A stretch of DNA of 64,000 bases from Puteibacter caeruleilacunae (GTDB lineage: Bacteria; Bacteroidota; Bacteroidia; Bacteroidales; Prolixibacteraceae), in the NCBI GenBank assembly GCA_005217565.1, contig SJCO01000005.1:424844-488843 (forward strand), in the 5' to 3' direction. The position numbers and the translations under genes are program-made. Under the pieces are notes generated by a model. The model made no database searches. It worked only from the letters and a program-made list of their open reading frames with translations, and was not told the origin of the DNA. Below, in pieces: positions 1 through 7,497 of the stretch; position 1 is the first letter of the stretch, and each line of letters begins with the position of its first letter.

Positions 1-2
1 GG

Positions 3-716
3 GCAACCAAAGGAACTGATGATATACGATTTGATCTGGTAAGAAATGCAATCATCAATAATGTACCAGATTGTGAGAATATCTACTATGAATTGGATCC
101 AGATAAACCTAATAAAGGACTTAAAGTAGAACTTGCAGATGGGCGCACACTTCCATTTTCATATTTAAGTGATGGTACCAGAAACTTTTTAGCATTGATT
201 GCTGATATCGCCTATAAGTGTGTTACTTTAAATCCACATTTGAAAGAAAACGCTTTATTAGAGACTACGGGTATTGTGCTTATTGATGAGCTAGATTTGC
301 ACTTACACCCTGAGTGGCAAAAAAGGATCATTAAAGGCCTGAGAGATACATTTCCGAAAGTGCAGTTTGTTTGTACTACCCATTCTCCATTTCTGATTCA
401 GGAAACTGAGGCTAATCAGTTGATTAAACTAAAAGGTAGTGAGATTGAATATGTTGGTCAGGCTAACAACCAGAGTATTGAGGATATTGCTGAGGAGCAT
501 CAGGATGTAGAGAATCCCCAATGGAGTAAAAAGCGACAGATTATGTATGAGGTGGCTAAGGAATATTATAGCGCCGTTAAAGAAGGAACAGATACTCCAG
601 AGTTAAAGGAAAAGTTTGATGAGGCGATGAAACCTTTTGCTAACGATACAGCGTTATATGCTGTGATTGACCAGGAGAAAATAAAAGCAGAGTACAAGAA
701 AAGATTAAGTAAATAA
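3..716 (+). CDS. ptuA: PtuA-like ATPase of a Septu system (3' part only)
   Basis: The frame is open from the window edge, so the N-terminus with the Walker A motif lies outside. What remains is the C-terminal half of an ABC/SMC-type ATPase: a signature-like region (YLSDGTRNFLALIADI), Walker B (IVLIDELDLHLHPEW) and the switch histidine (CTTHSPFLI). PtuA proteins sense phage and, with the nuclease PtuB, restrict it. The stop TAA shares its last A with the ATG of the HNH gene downstream, so the two are translationally coupled; this pairing, more than the ATPase alone, supports the Septu call. Another ATPase/HNH defence pair (retron-type or Zorya-like helper) cannot be excluded without the N-terminus. 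Confidence 0.8.
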   Translation, partial: ATKGTDDIRFDLVRNAIINNVPDCENIYYELDPDKPNKGLKVELADGRTLPFSYLSDGTRNFLALIADIAYKCVTLNPHLKENALLETTGIVLIDELDLHLHPEWQKRIIKGLRDTFPKVQFVCTTHSPFLIQETEANQLIKLKGSEIEYVGQANNQSIEDIAEEHQDVENPQWSKKRQIMYEVAKEYYSAVKEGTDTPELKEKFDEAMKPFANDTALYAVIDQEKIKAEYKKRLSK

Positions 717-1384
717 TGCGACCAGTTAATAAAGGAGATTCCCCAAGAGATTATATCGATTACGGACAAGCACGGCATGATTTAGCTGAGCGTATCGGCT
801 ATTATTGTTCGTACTGTGAAATGAAAGTTTATCAAGGTATTGAGGTTGAGCATATTCTGCCGGTAAATCAAGGTGGGGACGAATTAGAGTGGGATAATTT
901 TCTGTTGTCATGTAAATATTGCAATACCCGAAAAAGTGATCACAATGATAACTTATCCGATTATGTTTGGCCAGATATCGATAATACGGATCTGGTTTTT
1001 GAATATTCTGAGGCGAGTGTTGTTACACCACAGAAAGGTTTATCGTTGGAATTAAACCAGAAGGCTCAGCAGACGATTGATTTGATGAAGCTAGATCTGT
1101 TTGCGGATAATACGACAGAAGCAGATACCAGATGGAGGTCAAGGAAAGAAGCATGGGATTTGGCTCGGAAAAGCTATAATTCATGGGATGAAGCTCCTAT
1201 TGTTGAGATGGCTCGTGTGATTGCCAGAACATCTTTGAGTGGTCACTATTCCATTTGGATGACTGTGTTTAGAGATGTGCCTGAGGTTTTAAAAGAGATT
1301 GACGAGGTATATCGATGTAAAGGATTATATAAAGAGTATGATGAGGATGGTAATAGGATTGTAAGACCTGGAGGGTGTATATGA
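716..1384 (+). CDS. ptuB: PtuB-like HNH endonuclease of a Septu system
   Basis: A 222-residue HNH nuclease, expected to cut DNA when activated by the PtuA ATPase. Two CxxC pairs (CSYC near residue 32, CKYC near 62) hold the zinc ribbon, and VEHILPVNQGG carries the catalytic His with the following NFLLSCKYCN Asn/Cys part of the fold. The C-terminal 120 residues are helical and without a motif I recognise, as usual for this family. It overlaps ptuA by one base, forming an operon. Assignment rests on the HNH layout and on the ATPase partner. Confidence 0.82.
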   Translation: MRPVNKGDSPRDYIDYGQARHDLAERIGYYCSYCEMKVYQGIEVEHILPVNQGGDELEWDNFLLSCKYCNTRKSDHNDNLSDYVWPDIDNTDLVFEYSEASVVTPQKGLSLELNQKAQQTIDLMKLDLFADNTTEADTRWRSRKEAWDLARKSYNSWDEAPIVEMARVIARTSLSGHYSIWMTVFRDVPEVLKEIDEVYRCKGLYKEYDEDGNRIVRPGGCI

Positions 1385-1402
1385 TGGCTTAAGACGACAA
1401 TT

Positions 1403-1876
1403 ATGAAGGAATGGAACTTGAAAGTAAAGAGTAGTGTGGAGGAAGTTGCTGAGAAACTCGACGCTTCATTTGGATCTGTTAAAGGGTTCGTGTTTAACAT
1501 GAAAAAGGACAGGAACGGTTTGGTGACATTTAAATTGCGTAAACGAGGGATGTATGCATTTCAAATTCTATACCTGAATCGTATCGTCGCAAATGGAAAA
1601 ATCGCAAAGGCTGATGCTGCAAATGAGAGCAATGTAGAGATCTTATTCTCTCAGGATATACTTGTGTATATAATGATATCGGTATACTTTATTGGGGGAT
1701 TAGGACTGCTTGTAAGTGCTTTGTTTTTTGGAATTAGTAACAATATCAATGCGCTGTTAGTCGGTGTAATATTGTTGACTATCGGAATTTCTTTGTGGTT
1801 TGATATTAAGCGTAGATTTGAAAAGAATATTCAAAAATATAAGAAGCTATTTGCCGAGGTATTAGATGTGAAGTAA
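1403..1876 (+). CDS. Hypothetical two-helix membrane protein
   Basis: A 157-residue protein of no family I recognise. The first ~85 residues are polar with alternating beta-like hydrophobics; two transmembrane helices follow (around residues 88-110 and 114-134), and a basic, helical tail ends the protein (FDIKRRFEKNIQKYKK). It starts 18 bases after ptuB, so it could be co-transcribed, but similar small membrane proteins recur later in the window (45.9, 50.1, 50.7 kb) outside defence operons. Start at ATG 1403 is the only reasonable one. Confidence 0.6.
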   Translation: MKEWNLKVKSSVEEVAEKLDASFGSVKGFVFNMKKDRNGLVTFKLRKRGMYAFQILYLNRIVANGKIAKADAANESNVEILFSQDILVYIMISVYFIGGLGLLVSALFFGISNNINALLVGVILLTIGISLWFDIKRRFEKNIQKYKKLFAEVLDVK

Positions 1877-1995
1877 AACGTTGGAGAACAATGAGCGTCG
1901 GTAATGACGGTTTATGTGGGGAAGTAATGGCACTGTAATATGCACATTTGAGATGTGGTAGATGGCTGCAACAGGACTTAAAAAATAATCTGATT

Positions 1996-3168
1996 ATGAA
2001 AACATATAAGCTGATATTACTGATTTGGTTTCCTGTGTTAATTTTTAATGGTTGTAATCACAAGCCAGAGGTGAATCAATCAATAAGTGCGATTGATTTC
2101 CAGATTGATAGCTTGAGGGTTAAATTCAACATCCCTGCAGTGGCGTACGGTGTTATAAAAAACGACACGGTGTTGCTTCAACATGCCATTGGGTATCGCG
2201 ATATTGAAACCAAGGAGAAGGCACAGGTAAATGATCTGTTCCATATCGGTTCAAATACAAAGGCGTTCACCTCATTTCTTGCAGCAAAGCTTGTAGAGCA
2301 AGGGGTGATTAATTGGGATACCAGGTTCTTTGATGTATATCCAGAGTTGAAAAATGAGAGTAAGTCGGAATATGCTGCTATTTCGTTGAAACAGCTGTTG
2401 GGGAATAGGGCGCGACTCATTAGCTTTCAGAATGAATCAGAAAAGTATCCAATTGCTGATTATGAGAAGAATATAAGTCCCGACTTAAGTCTGCCTGAGA
2501 AAAGATATGCTTTCATCAAGCAGGTGCTGCAATATGAGCCTATTCCTTGGTATGATCATCCTGACGATAGGTACTCTAATGCCGGGTTTATTGCGGCAGC
2601 ACTGATGTTGGAGAAAGCTTCGGGAAAAACCTGGGAGGAGTTATTCCTTAAGATGTCGGATGACTTGAACCTAGGCGCACAGATTGGTTGGCCCGATGAT
2701 AATGATCCTGAACAGCCTAAAGGACATATCAATCCTAAAGCCTGGACGTTCGATATTAATAAGGATATCATTCCTTTGCCAGAGTTTTTGAAGAAGTACC
2801 ATTATTTCAATCAGTTTATGTTGTTGAATCATCCTTCGGGCAATGTGAGCATATCGCTTCCTAACTTCCTTGAGTATTTACGACTGAATATCAGGGGCCT
2901 GAATGGGGAGGATAACTATCTGCAAGCGACTACTTATAACGATGTTTTCAATGGCTATAGTGATTATTCATGCGGATGGATGCATGAAAATTACTTTGTG
3001 CCTTGTTTTCACCATAAGGGGAGTTCTGGAACTTTCAACAGTATCGCAATCATTGAGCCCAATAAAAGGGTAGGGATAGTGATTCTGATTAATGTAGCCA
3101 ATGCCGATGCGATTAATGCACTCGCAAAATTGCTGATCAATAAATACGTTACCGAAGCTCATTCTTGA
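1996..3168 (+). CDS. Serine hydrolase lipoprotein (class C beta-lactamase/S12 family)
   Basis: Predicted envelope serine hydrolase of the beta-lactamase/D-Ala-D-Ala carboxypeptidase fold. The start at ATG 1996 gives a lipoprotein signal with Cys at residue 16 (LIFNGC); an upstream ATG at 1948 would only prepend a polar stretch. All three catalytic motifs are present: SxxK (S86 in HIGSNTKAF), YxN (YSN at 193) and HxG (HKG at 340). The region after SxxK where many relatives have HTSGL reads LLGNRARL. Real substrate unknown: such proteins include esterases and peptidases as well as beta-lactamases, so antibiotic resistance should not be assumed. Confidence 0.85.
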   Translation: MKTYKLILLIWFPVLIFNGCNHKPEVNQSISAIDFQIDSLRVKFNIPAVAYGVIKNDTVLLQHAIGYRDIETKEKAQVNDLFHIGSNTKAFTSFLAAKLVEQGVINWDTRFFDVYPELKNESKSEYAAISLKQLLGNRARLISFQNESEKYPIADYEKNISPDLSLPEKRYAFIKQVLQYEPIPWYDHPDDRYSNAGFIAAALMLEKASGKTWEELFLKMSDDLNLGAQIGWPDDNDPEQPKGHINPKAWTFDINKDIIPLPEFLKKYHYFNQFMLLNHPSGNVSISLPNFLEYLRLNIRGLNGEDNYLQATTYNDVFNGYSDYSCGWMHENYFVPCFHHKGSSGTFNSIAIIEPNKRVGIVILINVANADAINALAKLLINKYVTEAHS

Positions 3169-3205
3169 TTAACCATCTATCCCAGAGAGACATTCTCTCT
3201 TTACT

Positions 3206-3480
3206 CCATGATGAACGTTAGTGAATCATGGGATATCATGATCACAATCAAGAAGCAACACTGGAGGTGTGCACTCTCTTTAACCCATGATAAACGCAGT
3301 GAACCATGGAATATCATAGCATCACAATCAGTTTCTATCTGTCCCGGAGGGACATTTTCTTTTTTGCCCATGATAAACGCAGTGAATCATGGGATATCAT
3401 GATCACAATCAAGAAACGGCACACTGGAGGTGTGCACTCTCTTTAACCCATGATAAACGTTAGTGAATCATGGGATAAGA
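3206..3480 (+). repeat. Four tandem ~80-bp hairpin-bearing repeat units
   Basis: Units begin at about 3206, 3284, 3366 and 3447 (spacing 78, 82, 81). Each starts with an inverted repeat, CCCATGAT then about 11 bases then ATCATGGG, followed by a conserved ATCACAATCAAGAAGC stretch and a short second palindrome (TGTCCCGGAGGGACA in one unit, CACTGGAGGTGTGCAC in others). The changes in the second palindrome keep pairing. Partial units recur at 9701-9735 and 10687-10765. Small open frames here are not genes. Confidence 0.85.
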
Positions 3481-3563
3481 AGCAACCATCATCATCACCA
3501 CCGCCGCACTTCCCCATAGCATTGAAAAGCAGCAGTCCCAGTCGGCGGAAGAGCCAAAGGCCC
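3477..3563 (+). repeat. Dispersed intergenic element, copy A
   Basis: First of four copies of an ~85-bp element (others at 7383, 9722 and 10758), all on the same strand. Shared landmarks are AAGAAGCAACCATC, a run of CATCACCACC, CCGCCG, CTTCCCCATAGC, TTGAAAAGCAGCAGTCCCAG and CGGCGGAAGA. CCGCCG and CGGCGG can pair and close a stem around the element. It is joined directly to the last tandem unit. Confidence 0.85.
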
Positions 3564-3596
3564 CAACATCAGTATTTCGCATATTTCCCTACCTTT

Positions 3597-3630
3597 TCCT
3601 TTCATAATTTCATTAGTGTTACTACATTTG
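3597..3630 (+). promoter_or_regulatory. Promoter module, copy 1 (TACATTTG)
   Basis: The sequence CATTAGTGTTACTACATTTG ends in TACATTTG (3623-3630), a match to the Bacteroidota -7 box TAnnTTTG; a CCTTTC block about 20 bases upstream sits where the -33 box should be. The same module occurs at 10393 and 10991, each time before a different gene. Here it precedes the mrr remnant and then the small membrane genes. Confidence 0.65.
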
Positions 3631-3667
3631 GGTTAACCTTTTACGAAACAATTAAAAAAACAACACA

Positions 3668-3712
3668 ATGACAATCCCAAATTACCAGCCTACGATGCTT
3701 CCAATGCACTAA
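3668..3712 (+). pseudogene. Remnant of the start of an mrr-like gene
   Basis: Fourteen codons (MTIPNYQPTMLPMH) then a stop. They match the first residues of the Mrr gene at 11037 (MAIPDYQSMMLPML), and the match continues upstream through the 5' leader and promoter module (3577-3667 against 10943-11036). This is a broken duplicate, not a small gene. Confidence 0.8.
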
Positions 3713-3754
3713 AATAGCACCCAAACAATCATCAATAATACAAAAGATCAACTA

Positions 3755-4027
3755 ATGAATACAAAACAAAAAATTATCCTGTGGATAGCCCGAATAGCAA
3801 TGATAGCACTGTGTGTGGGCTACTTATACATGTATCATCCTTACACCTTCGGAATATTTATCCTTGTCGTCATTTCAAGTTTTCAATCATTTTATAACCG
3901 TTCGGAAGGGGTAAAGAAATACAAGCGCGAGCTCATCTTTTGGGGTGTATTAGCAAGCTTTATTTCCATACTGATGGTATTCCCGGAGTTGAACTATTTA
4001 ATTAACGACTATCAATCTCTGCAGTAA
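3755..4027 (+). CDS. Small membrane protein, duplicated pair copy 1, first gene
   Basis: Ninety residues with a basic N-terminus (MNTKQK) and three probable membrane helices (about 8-26, 29-46, 62-80). No family recognised. Its last 17 residues (VFPELNYLINDYQSLQ in part) are identical to the gene at 4543, its paralogue. TAATG joins it to the next gene (one-base overlap), and the same overlap is kept in the second copy, so the pair was duplicated as a unit. Confidence 0.7.
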   Translation: MNTKQKIILWIARIAMIALCVGYLYMYHPYTFGIFILVVISSFQSFYNRSEGVKKYKRELIFWGVLASFISILMVFPELNYLINDYQSLQ

Positions 4028-4455
4028 TGAACAAACCCAAAAATTACAAAGCCCTGTTGGATATGATAATGCCCTTCGTTTTTATATTAGTAATTGTTGT
4101 TATAGGCATCTTATCGCATAAAGCGCATGCTAAACGCAGTAAATACGAGGTGGTAAACAGAGATAGCAGTCTGTCAATAAAAGTAGACCGTACAGCAATG
4201 TATCGTGTTGCTACAACCTTTGTTGTTACTCCAGATAAGAAACACTATCAGATACCTTGGGCCGATAATATGGCATACGACAATATGCACTTATCGAATT
4301 TCGTCATGATGGGAGATTCAATCTGTAAGTCGGCCAACAGCGATAGTCTTTTCGTTATTCGCGAAGGACAGCGATATCACTTTGTGCTAGAGCAAAGAAT
4401 CTGGAATAGCGATAAGGCAATACCAGTCTTGTTCAAGATCAATAAAAAGCAATAG
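4027..4455 (+). CDS. Membrane-anchored small protein, duplicated pair copy 1, second gene
   Basis: A 142-residue protein with one N-terminal membrane helix (about 12-32) and a soluble domain containing RVATTFVVTPD, IPWADNMAYD and REGQRYHFVLEQRIW. These blocks are conserved in the paralogue at 4815. Function unknown; the topology suggests a periplasmic or extracytoplasmic domain. It extends 14 residues beyond the paralogue's end. Confidence 0.7.
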   Translation: MNKPKNYKALLDMIMPFVFILVIVVIGILSHKAHAKRSKYEVVNRDSSLSIKVDRTAMYRVATTFVVTPDKKHYQIPWADNMAYDNMHLSNFVMMGDSICKSANSDSLFVIREGQRYHFVLEQRIWNSDKAIPVLFKINKKQ

Positions 4456-4542
4456 CCTGTTAGGATCTTGACCAACGAGGAGCAGTCCTTAGGGGCAGAC
4501 AATAGATGTAGTAACGAATAACAAAACTAATTGACTTCAATA

Positions 4543-4815
4543 ATGAGTACAAAACAAAAAATCATACTGGGGATAGCCGGCATTGTACTGGCAGCATTGT
4601 TTCTGGAATACTTATACCTGTATATGCCATACACATTTGGAACATTTGTCTTAGCGGGCATACCAGTTTTTTCAATCTATTATCATCGTGCAGAAGGAAC
4701 AAAAAAGTACCGACGGGCACTCATATTTATGGCCGTGATTGCGCTCTTCTTATCCATACTGATGGTATTTCCGGAGTTGAACTATTTAATTAACGACTAT
4801 CAATCTCTACAATAA
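4543..4815 (+). CDS. Small membrane protein, duplicated pair copy 2, first gene
   Basis: Paralogue of the gene at 3755, starting at ATG 4543 (MSTKQK) to match it; a TTG at 4531 lies upstream in frame. Ninety residues with three hydrophobic segments and a nearly invariant C-terminal half-block ending in LINDYQSLQ. Divergence is in the membrane segments, conservation at the two ends, which is the pattern of an old tandem duplication under selection. Overlaps the next gene by one base. Confidence 0.7.
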   Translation: MSTKQKIILGIAGIVLAALFLEYLYLYMPYTFGTFVLAGIPVFSIYYHRAEGTKKYRRALIFMAVIALFLSILMVFPELNYLINDYQSLQ

Positions 4816-5198
4816 TGGGCAAGCCTTTAACAGAACAATACATAAGCAATAAGACGATACGCATCTTCTTTGTAGCAGTTGTTGTGGCAATTGCTATCTT
4901 CTCGTACAAAGCGCGAGAACAACGCACTCGATTCACCGAAGTAACCACCGAGAGTAGTGTCTCGATGGAAGTACATCGTACCCTAATGCAACGGGTAGCC
5001 ACAACCTTTGTTAGAACCTCCGACGACAGACTCTTTCAGATACCGTGGGCTGATAATATGGCTTACGAGAAGAAACACTTGGCAGCTTTCATCGAGCGAG
5101 GTGATTCAATCTACAAGCAAGCCAACAGCGATAGTATTTTCGTTATCCGAAAAGGACAGCGATATCACTTCGTACTTGAGGAGAGGATCTGGAAGTAG
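4815..5198 (+). CDS. Membrane-anchored small protein, duplicated pair copy 2, second gene
   Basis: Paralogue of the gene at 4027, 127 residues, with one membrane helix (about 15-31) followed by the conserved blocks RVATTFVRTSD, IPWADNMAYE and KGQRYHFVLEERIWK. It ends right after the last block. No family known to me. The gap to the following ATPase is about 105 bases and contains two TAnnTTTG boxes, so that gene is probably transcribed separately. Confidence 0.7.
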   Translation: MGKPLTEQYISNKTIRIFFVAVVVAIAIFSYKAREQRTRFTEVTTESSVSMEVHRTLMQRVATTFVRTSDDRLFQIPWADNMAYEKKHLAAFIERGDSIYKQANSDSIFVIRKGQRYHFVLEERIWK

Positions 5199-5303
5199 GG
5201 AGGTCCGTTTTGGTAGTTTTAAGATGTTTTATAGTCTTAAAAGAACTATTATTAATAGATTTGTTCGTATATTTGTAAGAGAATTACAAAATAGCGACAA
5301 AAA

Positions 5304-6614
5304 ATGTTGATTAATTTTAGTGTTACGAACTTCGGTCCGATAAAAGAGCAGCAAACTCTTTCTTTTGAAGCAGATAGCTCTAGCCATCTTGAGGATTACT
5401 TTCTAATTCCTACTAAGGGTAATTTAAGATTACTAAAACTCGGTCTAATTTACGGGGCAAATGCATCAGGAAAGACAACAGTTTTGAGGGCTTTAGAGTT
5501 TTTAAGAGATTTGGTATTGGAGCCATATACTAAAAAAACAAGTAGGTTTGATTTTAAGCCTTTTTTGTTTGATCCGCAAACACCAAATGAAAATACTGTT
5601 TTTACTATCGAGTTCTTACAGAATAATATTAAATATTTTTATGAGTTAGAATTGAATAATGAAGCAATAATTCGAGAAGAGTTATTCAACTTTAATCCCA
5701 ATAGGGCAAATGTTTTTAAGAGGACAACGGATGTTGAAAATGAATATTCTGAAATATCCTTTGGTAGTAAAATAAAGAAAAGTAAAGCCATTGAAAAAAG
5801 TCTTACTGCTAATACACTTTGGAACAATACTGTTTTGGGAGGATTTTTGAAGACTAATGTTGAACAGAATGAGTTGAAAGAAGTAACTGATTGGTTTTCT
5901 GATTATTTGAAAGCTTTAATATATACCAGGACAGATTTGGAAGCGTATGTTACATCGCAAATTGGTCAGTCTGATATAAAAAAGGAAGATGTAGTTAATA
6001 TTCTGAAGAAAGCAGATCTTAATATCTCCGATATAATCATTAATGCAGAAGAAAAGGATATTCCTGCTGGAGTTCTGGAAATCATGGAGAAACAAGCAGG
6101 TGTTCCGAAAGATAAATTGAGTGAGTTGAAGAACAAAGGTAAACACACTACATTTGATCTGGAATTTCAACATACTGTAGATGAGAATGATTATACTCTT
6201 TCGTTTGAAGATGAATCAGAAGGAACAAGGAGGTATTATGGTTTTGCTGGATTGTTAAGTATGTTGGTCCATAAATCGGCATTATTTTCAATTGATGAAC
6301 TTGAAGCATCGTTACATCCTGATTTATTTACCCATTTCATTTTGTCTTTTTTAATGAATTCAACAAAGTCGCAACTATTAGCAACTACTCATAACAGAGA
6401 GATTTTGAGCAATAGAGATATCTTTAGAAACGATGCAATCTGGATTACTGACAAGTCGGAATGTTGTTCTACAGAGTTGTACTCACTTGCCGATTTTGAT
6501 ACTTCAGTAATCCGTGATACAAGCAATGTCTACAATGCATATAAAATTGGAAAATTAGGAGGAGTTCCAAACTTAGGTGATCACTACATTGATACAGAAA
6601 ATGAGAAGGACTAG
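5304..6614 (+). CDS. AbiLi/RloA-like AAA ATPase
   Basis: An OLD/RecF-like ATPase of 436 residues. Walker A is GANASGKT at residues 51-58, a signature-like EDESEGTRRYYGF lies near 305, Walker B reads LFSIDELEASLHPDL, and the switch His is in LATTHNRE. The next gene is an RloB-type TOPRIM protein overlapping by 14 bases. This two-gene arrangement is that of AbiL/RloAB abortive infection pairs, where the ATPase is thought to sense infection and license a nuclease partner. Upstream lie TAGATTTG (5256) and TATATTTG (5268), either of which could be its -7 box. Confidence 0.82.
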   Translation: MLINFSVTNFGPIKEQQTLSFEADSSSHLEDYFLIPTKGNLRLLKLGLIYGANASGKTTVLRALEFLRDLVLEPYTKKTSRFDFKPFLFDPQTPNENTVFTIEFLQNNIKYFYELELNNEAIIREELFNFNPNRANVFKRTTDVENEYSEISFGSKIKKSKAIEKSLTANTLWNNTVLGGFLKTNVEQNELKEVTDWFSDYLKALIYTRTDLEAYVTSQIGQSDIKKEDVVNILKKADLNISDIIINAEEKDIPAGVLEIMEKQAGVPKDKLSELKNKGKHTTFDLEFQHTVDENDYTLSFEDESEGTRRYYGFAGLLSMLVHKSALFSIDELEASLHPDLFTHFILSFLMNSTKSQLLATTHNREILSNRDIFRNDAIWITDKSECCSTELYSLADFDTSVIRDTSNVYNAYKIGKLGGVPNLGDHYIDTENEKD

Positions 6615-7239
6615 AAAACGCCCCATTAAGCAAAAACTAAAGTATGCAGCAGTGGTTGAAGGGCAATGTGAGTATTGGTATATTCAAATGCTTAAAAGGA
6701 ATGAGCGTATTGTGAGTGTTGATATAATGCCGGAAATACCTCAAAAGAAAAAGCTTATAGATCAATATGAAAAGGTAAAAGAGCTGGCTAGGCATTATGA
6801 TCTGGTATTTTGGATTATTGATTTTGATGTTATATTAAAAGAGGATAAAGAAAGTAAAGTATCTAATAGCCCATTGCAGAATTTCAGACAGTATTATGAG
6901 AATCTTGAAAAGAAATATGACAATGTAAAGGTTATAATTAACAATCCCTGTATTGAATATTGGTTTCTTTTACATTTTGTATCGACTTCCAGGTATTTTG
7001 ATTGCTGTTCTAAATCAATTAAGGAGTTAGAAAAGTATATTTCCAAGTATAAAAAGACGCAGGGCTTTTTTACGAAACAGGACAATGATATTTATTTGAG
7101 ACTAAAACCATATCTTGATACCGCAATTAAAAATGCAAAGAAGGTTGAGAATTTTGATTCTAAGAATGTGTTTGTAGGTATATGCCAGATGAATCGTTTT
7201 TTTGAGTCAGGTGAATTAAAAAAGATAACAGAGAAATAG
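6601..7239 (+). CDS. AbiLii/RloB-like TOPRIM protein
   Basis: About 212 residues from ATG 6601 (an in-frame upstream start at 6577 would overlap the ATPase further). RloB-family features: VVEGQCEYWYI near the start (acidic TOPRIM motif), VFWIIDFDV (paired Asp) and NPCIEYWFLLHF, followed by a Lys-rich helical end. Proteins of this family are predicted metal-dependent nucleases acting with the preceding ATPase in abortive infection. Cytosolic. The nuclease role is inferred from family knowledge. Confidence 0.8.
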   Translation: MRRTRKRPIKQKLKYAAVVEGQCEYWYIQMLKRNERIVSVDIMPEIPQKKKLIDQYEKVKELARHYDLVFWIIDFDVILKEDKESKVSNSPLQNFRQYYENLEKKYDNVKVIINNPCIEYWFLLHFVSTSRYFDCCSKSIKELEKYISKYKKTQGFFTKQDNDIYLRLKPYLDTAIKNAKKVENFDSKNVFVGICQMNRFFESGELKKITEK

Positions 7240-7267
7240 TATTTACGATATTGAATTATATCAAACA

Positions 7268-7375
7268 TCTGCCCTTTTAGGCAGATAATGTATGTAGCTA
7301 CAGCGAGATGTTCATCCAATTTGCCACTTGGCAGCATTAATGAACTCTGCCCATTGGGGCAGATAATGTATGTAG
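7268..7375 (+). repeat. Two hairpin repeats, 79 bp apart
   Basis: CTGCCCTTTTAGGCAG at 7268 and CTGCCCATTGGGGCAG at 7347 are each hairpins followed by ATAATGTATGTAG. A third, weaker hairpin (TTGCCACTTGGCAG) lies between them at 7321. The spacing is the same ~80 bp seen in the tandem array at 3206, and element copy B follows directly, so this is likely a diverged version of that array. Confidence 0.7.
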
Positions 7376-7382
7376 AGACCAG

Positions 7383-7463
7383 GATAACCATCACCATCAA
7401 CATCACCACCGCCGTGCCTCCCCATAGCCTTGAAAAGCAGCAGCACCAGTCGGCGGAAAAACT
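7383..7463 (+). repeat. Dispersed intergenic element, copy B
   Basis: Shares CACCACCGCCG, CTCCCCATAGC, TTGAAAAGCAGCAG and AGTCGGCGGAA with copies A, C and D. It lies between the convergent AbiLii-like gene and the histidine kinase. Confidence 0.8.
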
Positions 7464-7497
7464 ATAAACAATGCTTTCCCTCACCAATCCTGTAAAC

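Noticed and set aside
1996..3168. Antibiotic-resistance beta-lactamase
   Set aside because: Motifs only place it in the S12/class C fold; the lipoprotein form and the neighbours do not indicate beta-lactam hydrolysis.
3206..3480. CRISPR-like spacing of repeats
   Set aside because: The ~80-bp units are repeated along their whole length, so there are no variable spacers.
3208..3671. Two open frames of 64 and 73 codons
   Set aside because: They are readings of the tandem repeats and the dispersed element.
7092..7487. 131-residue minus-strand open frame
   Set aside because: Overlaps the AbiLii-like gene and the repeat region, low-complexity valine/methionine run; not a gene.
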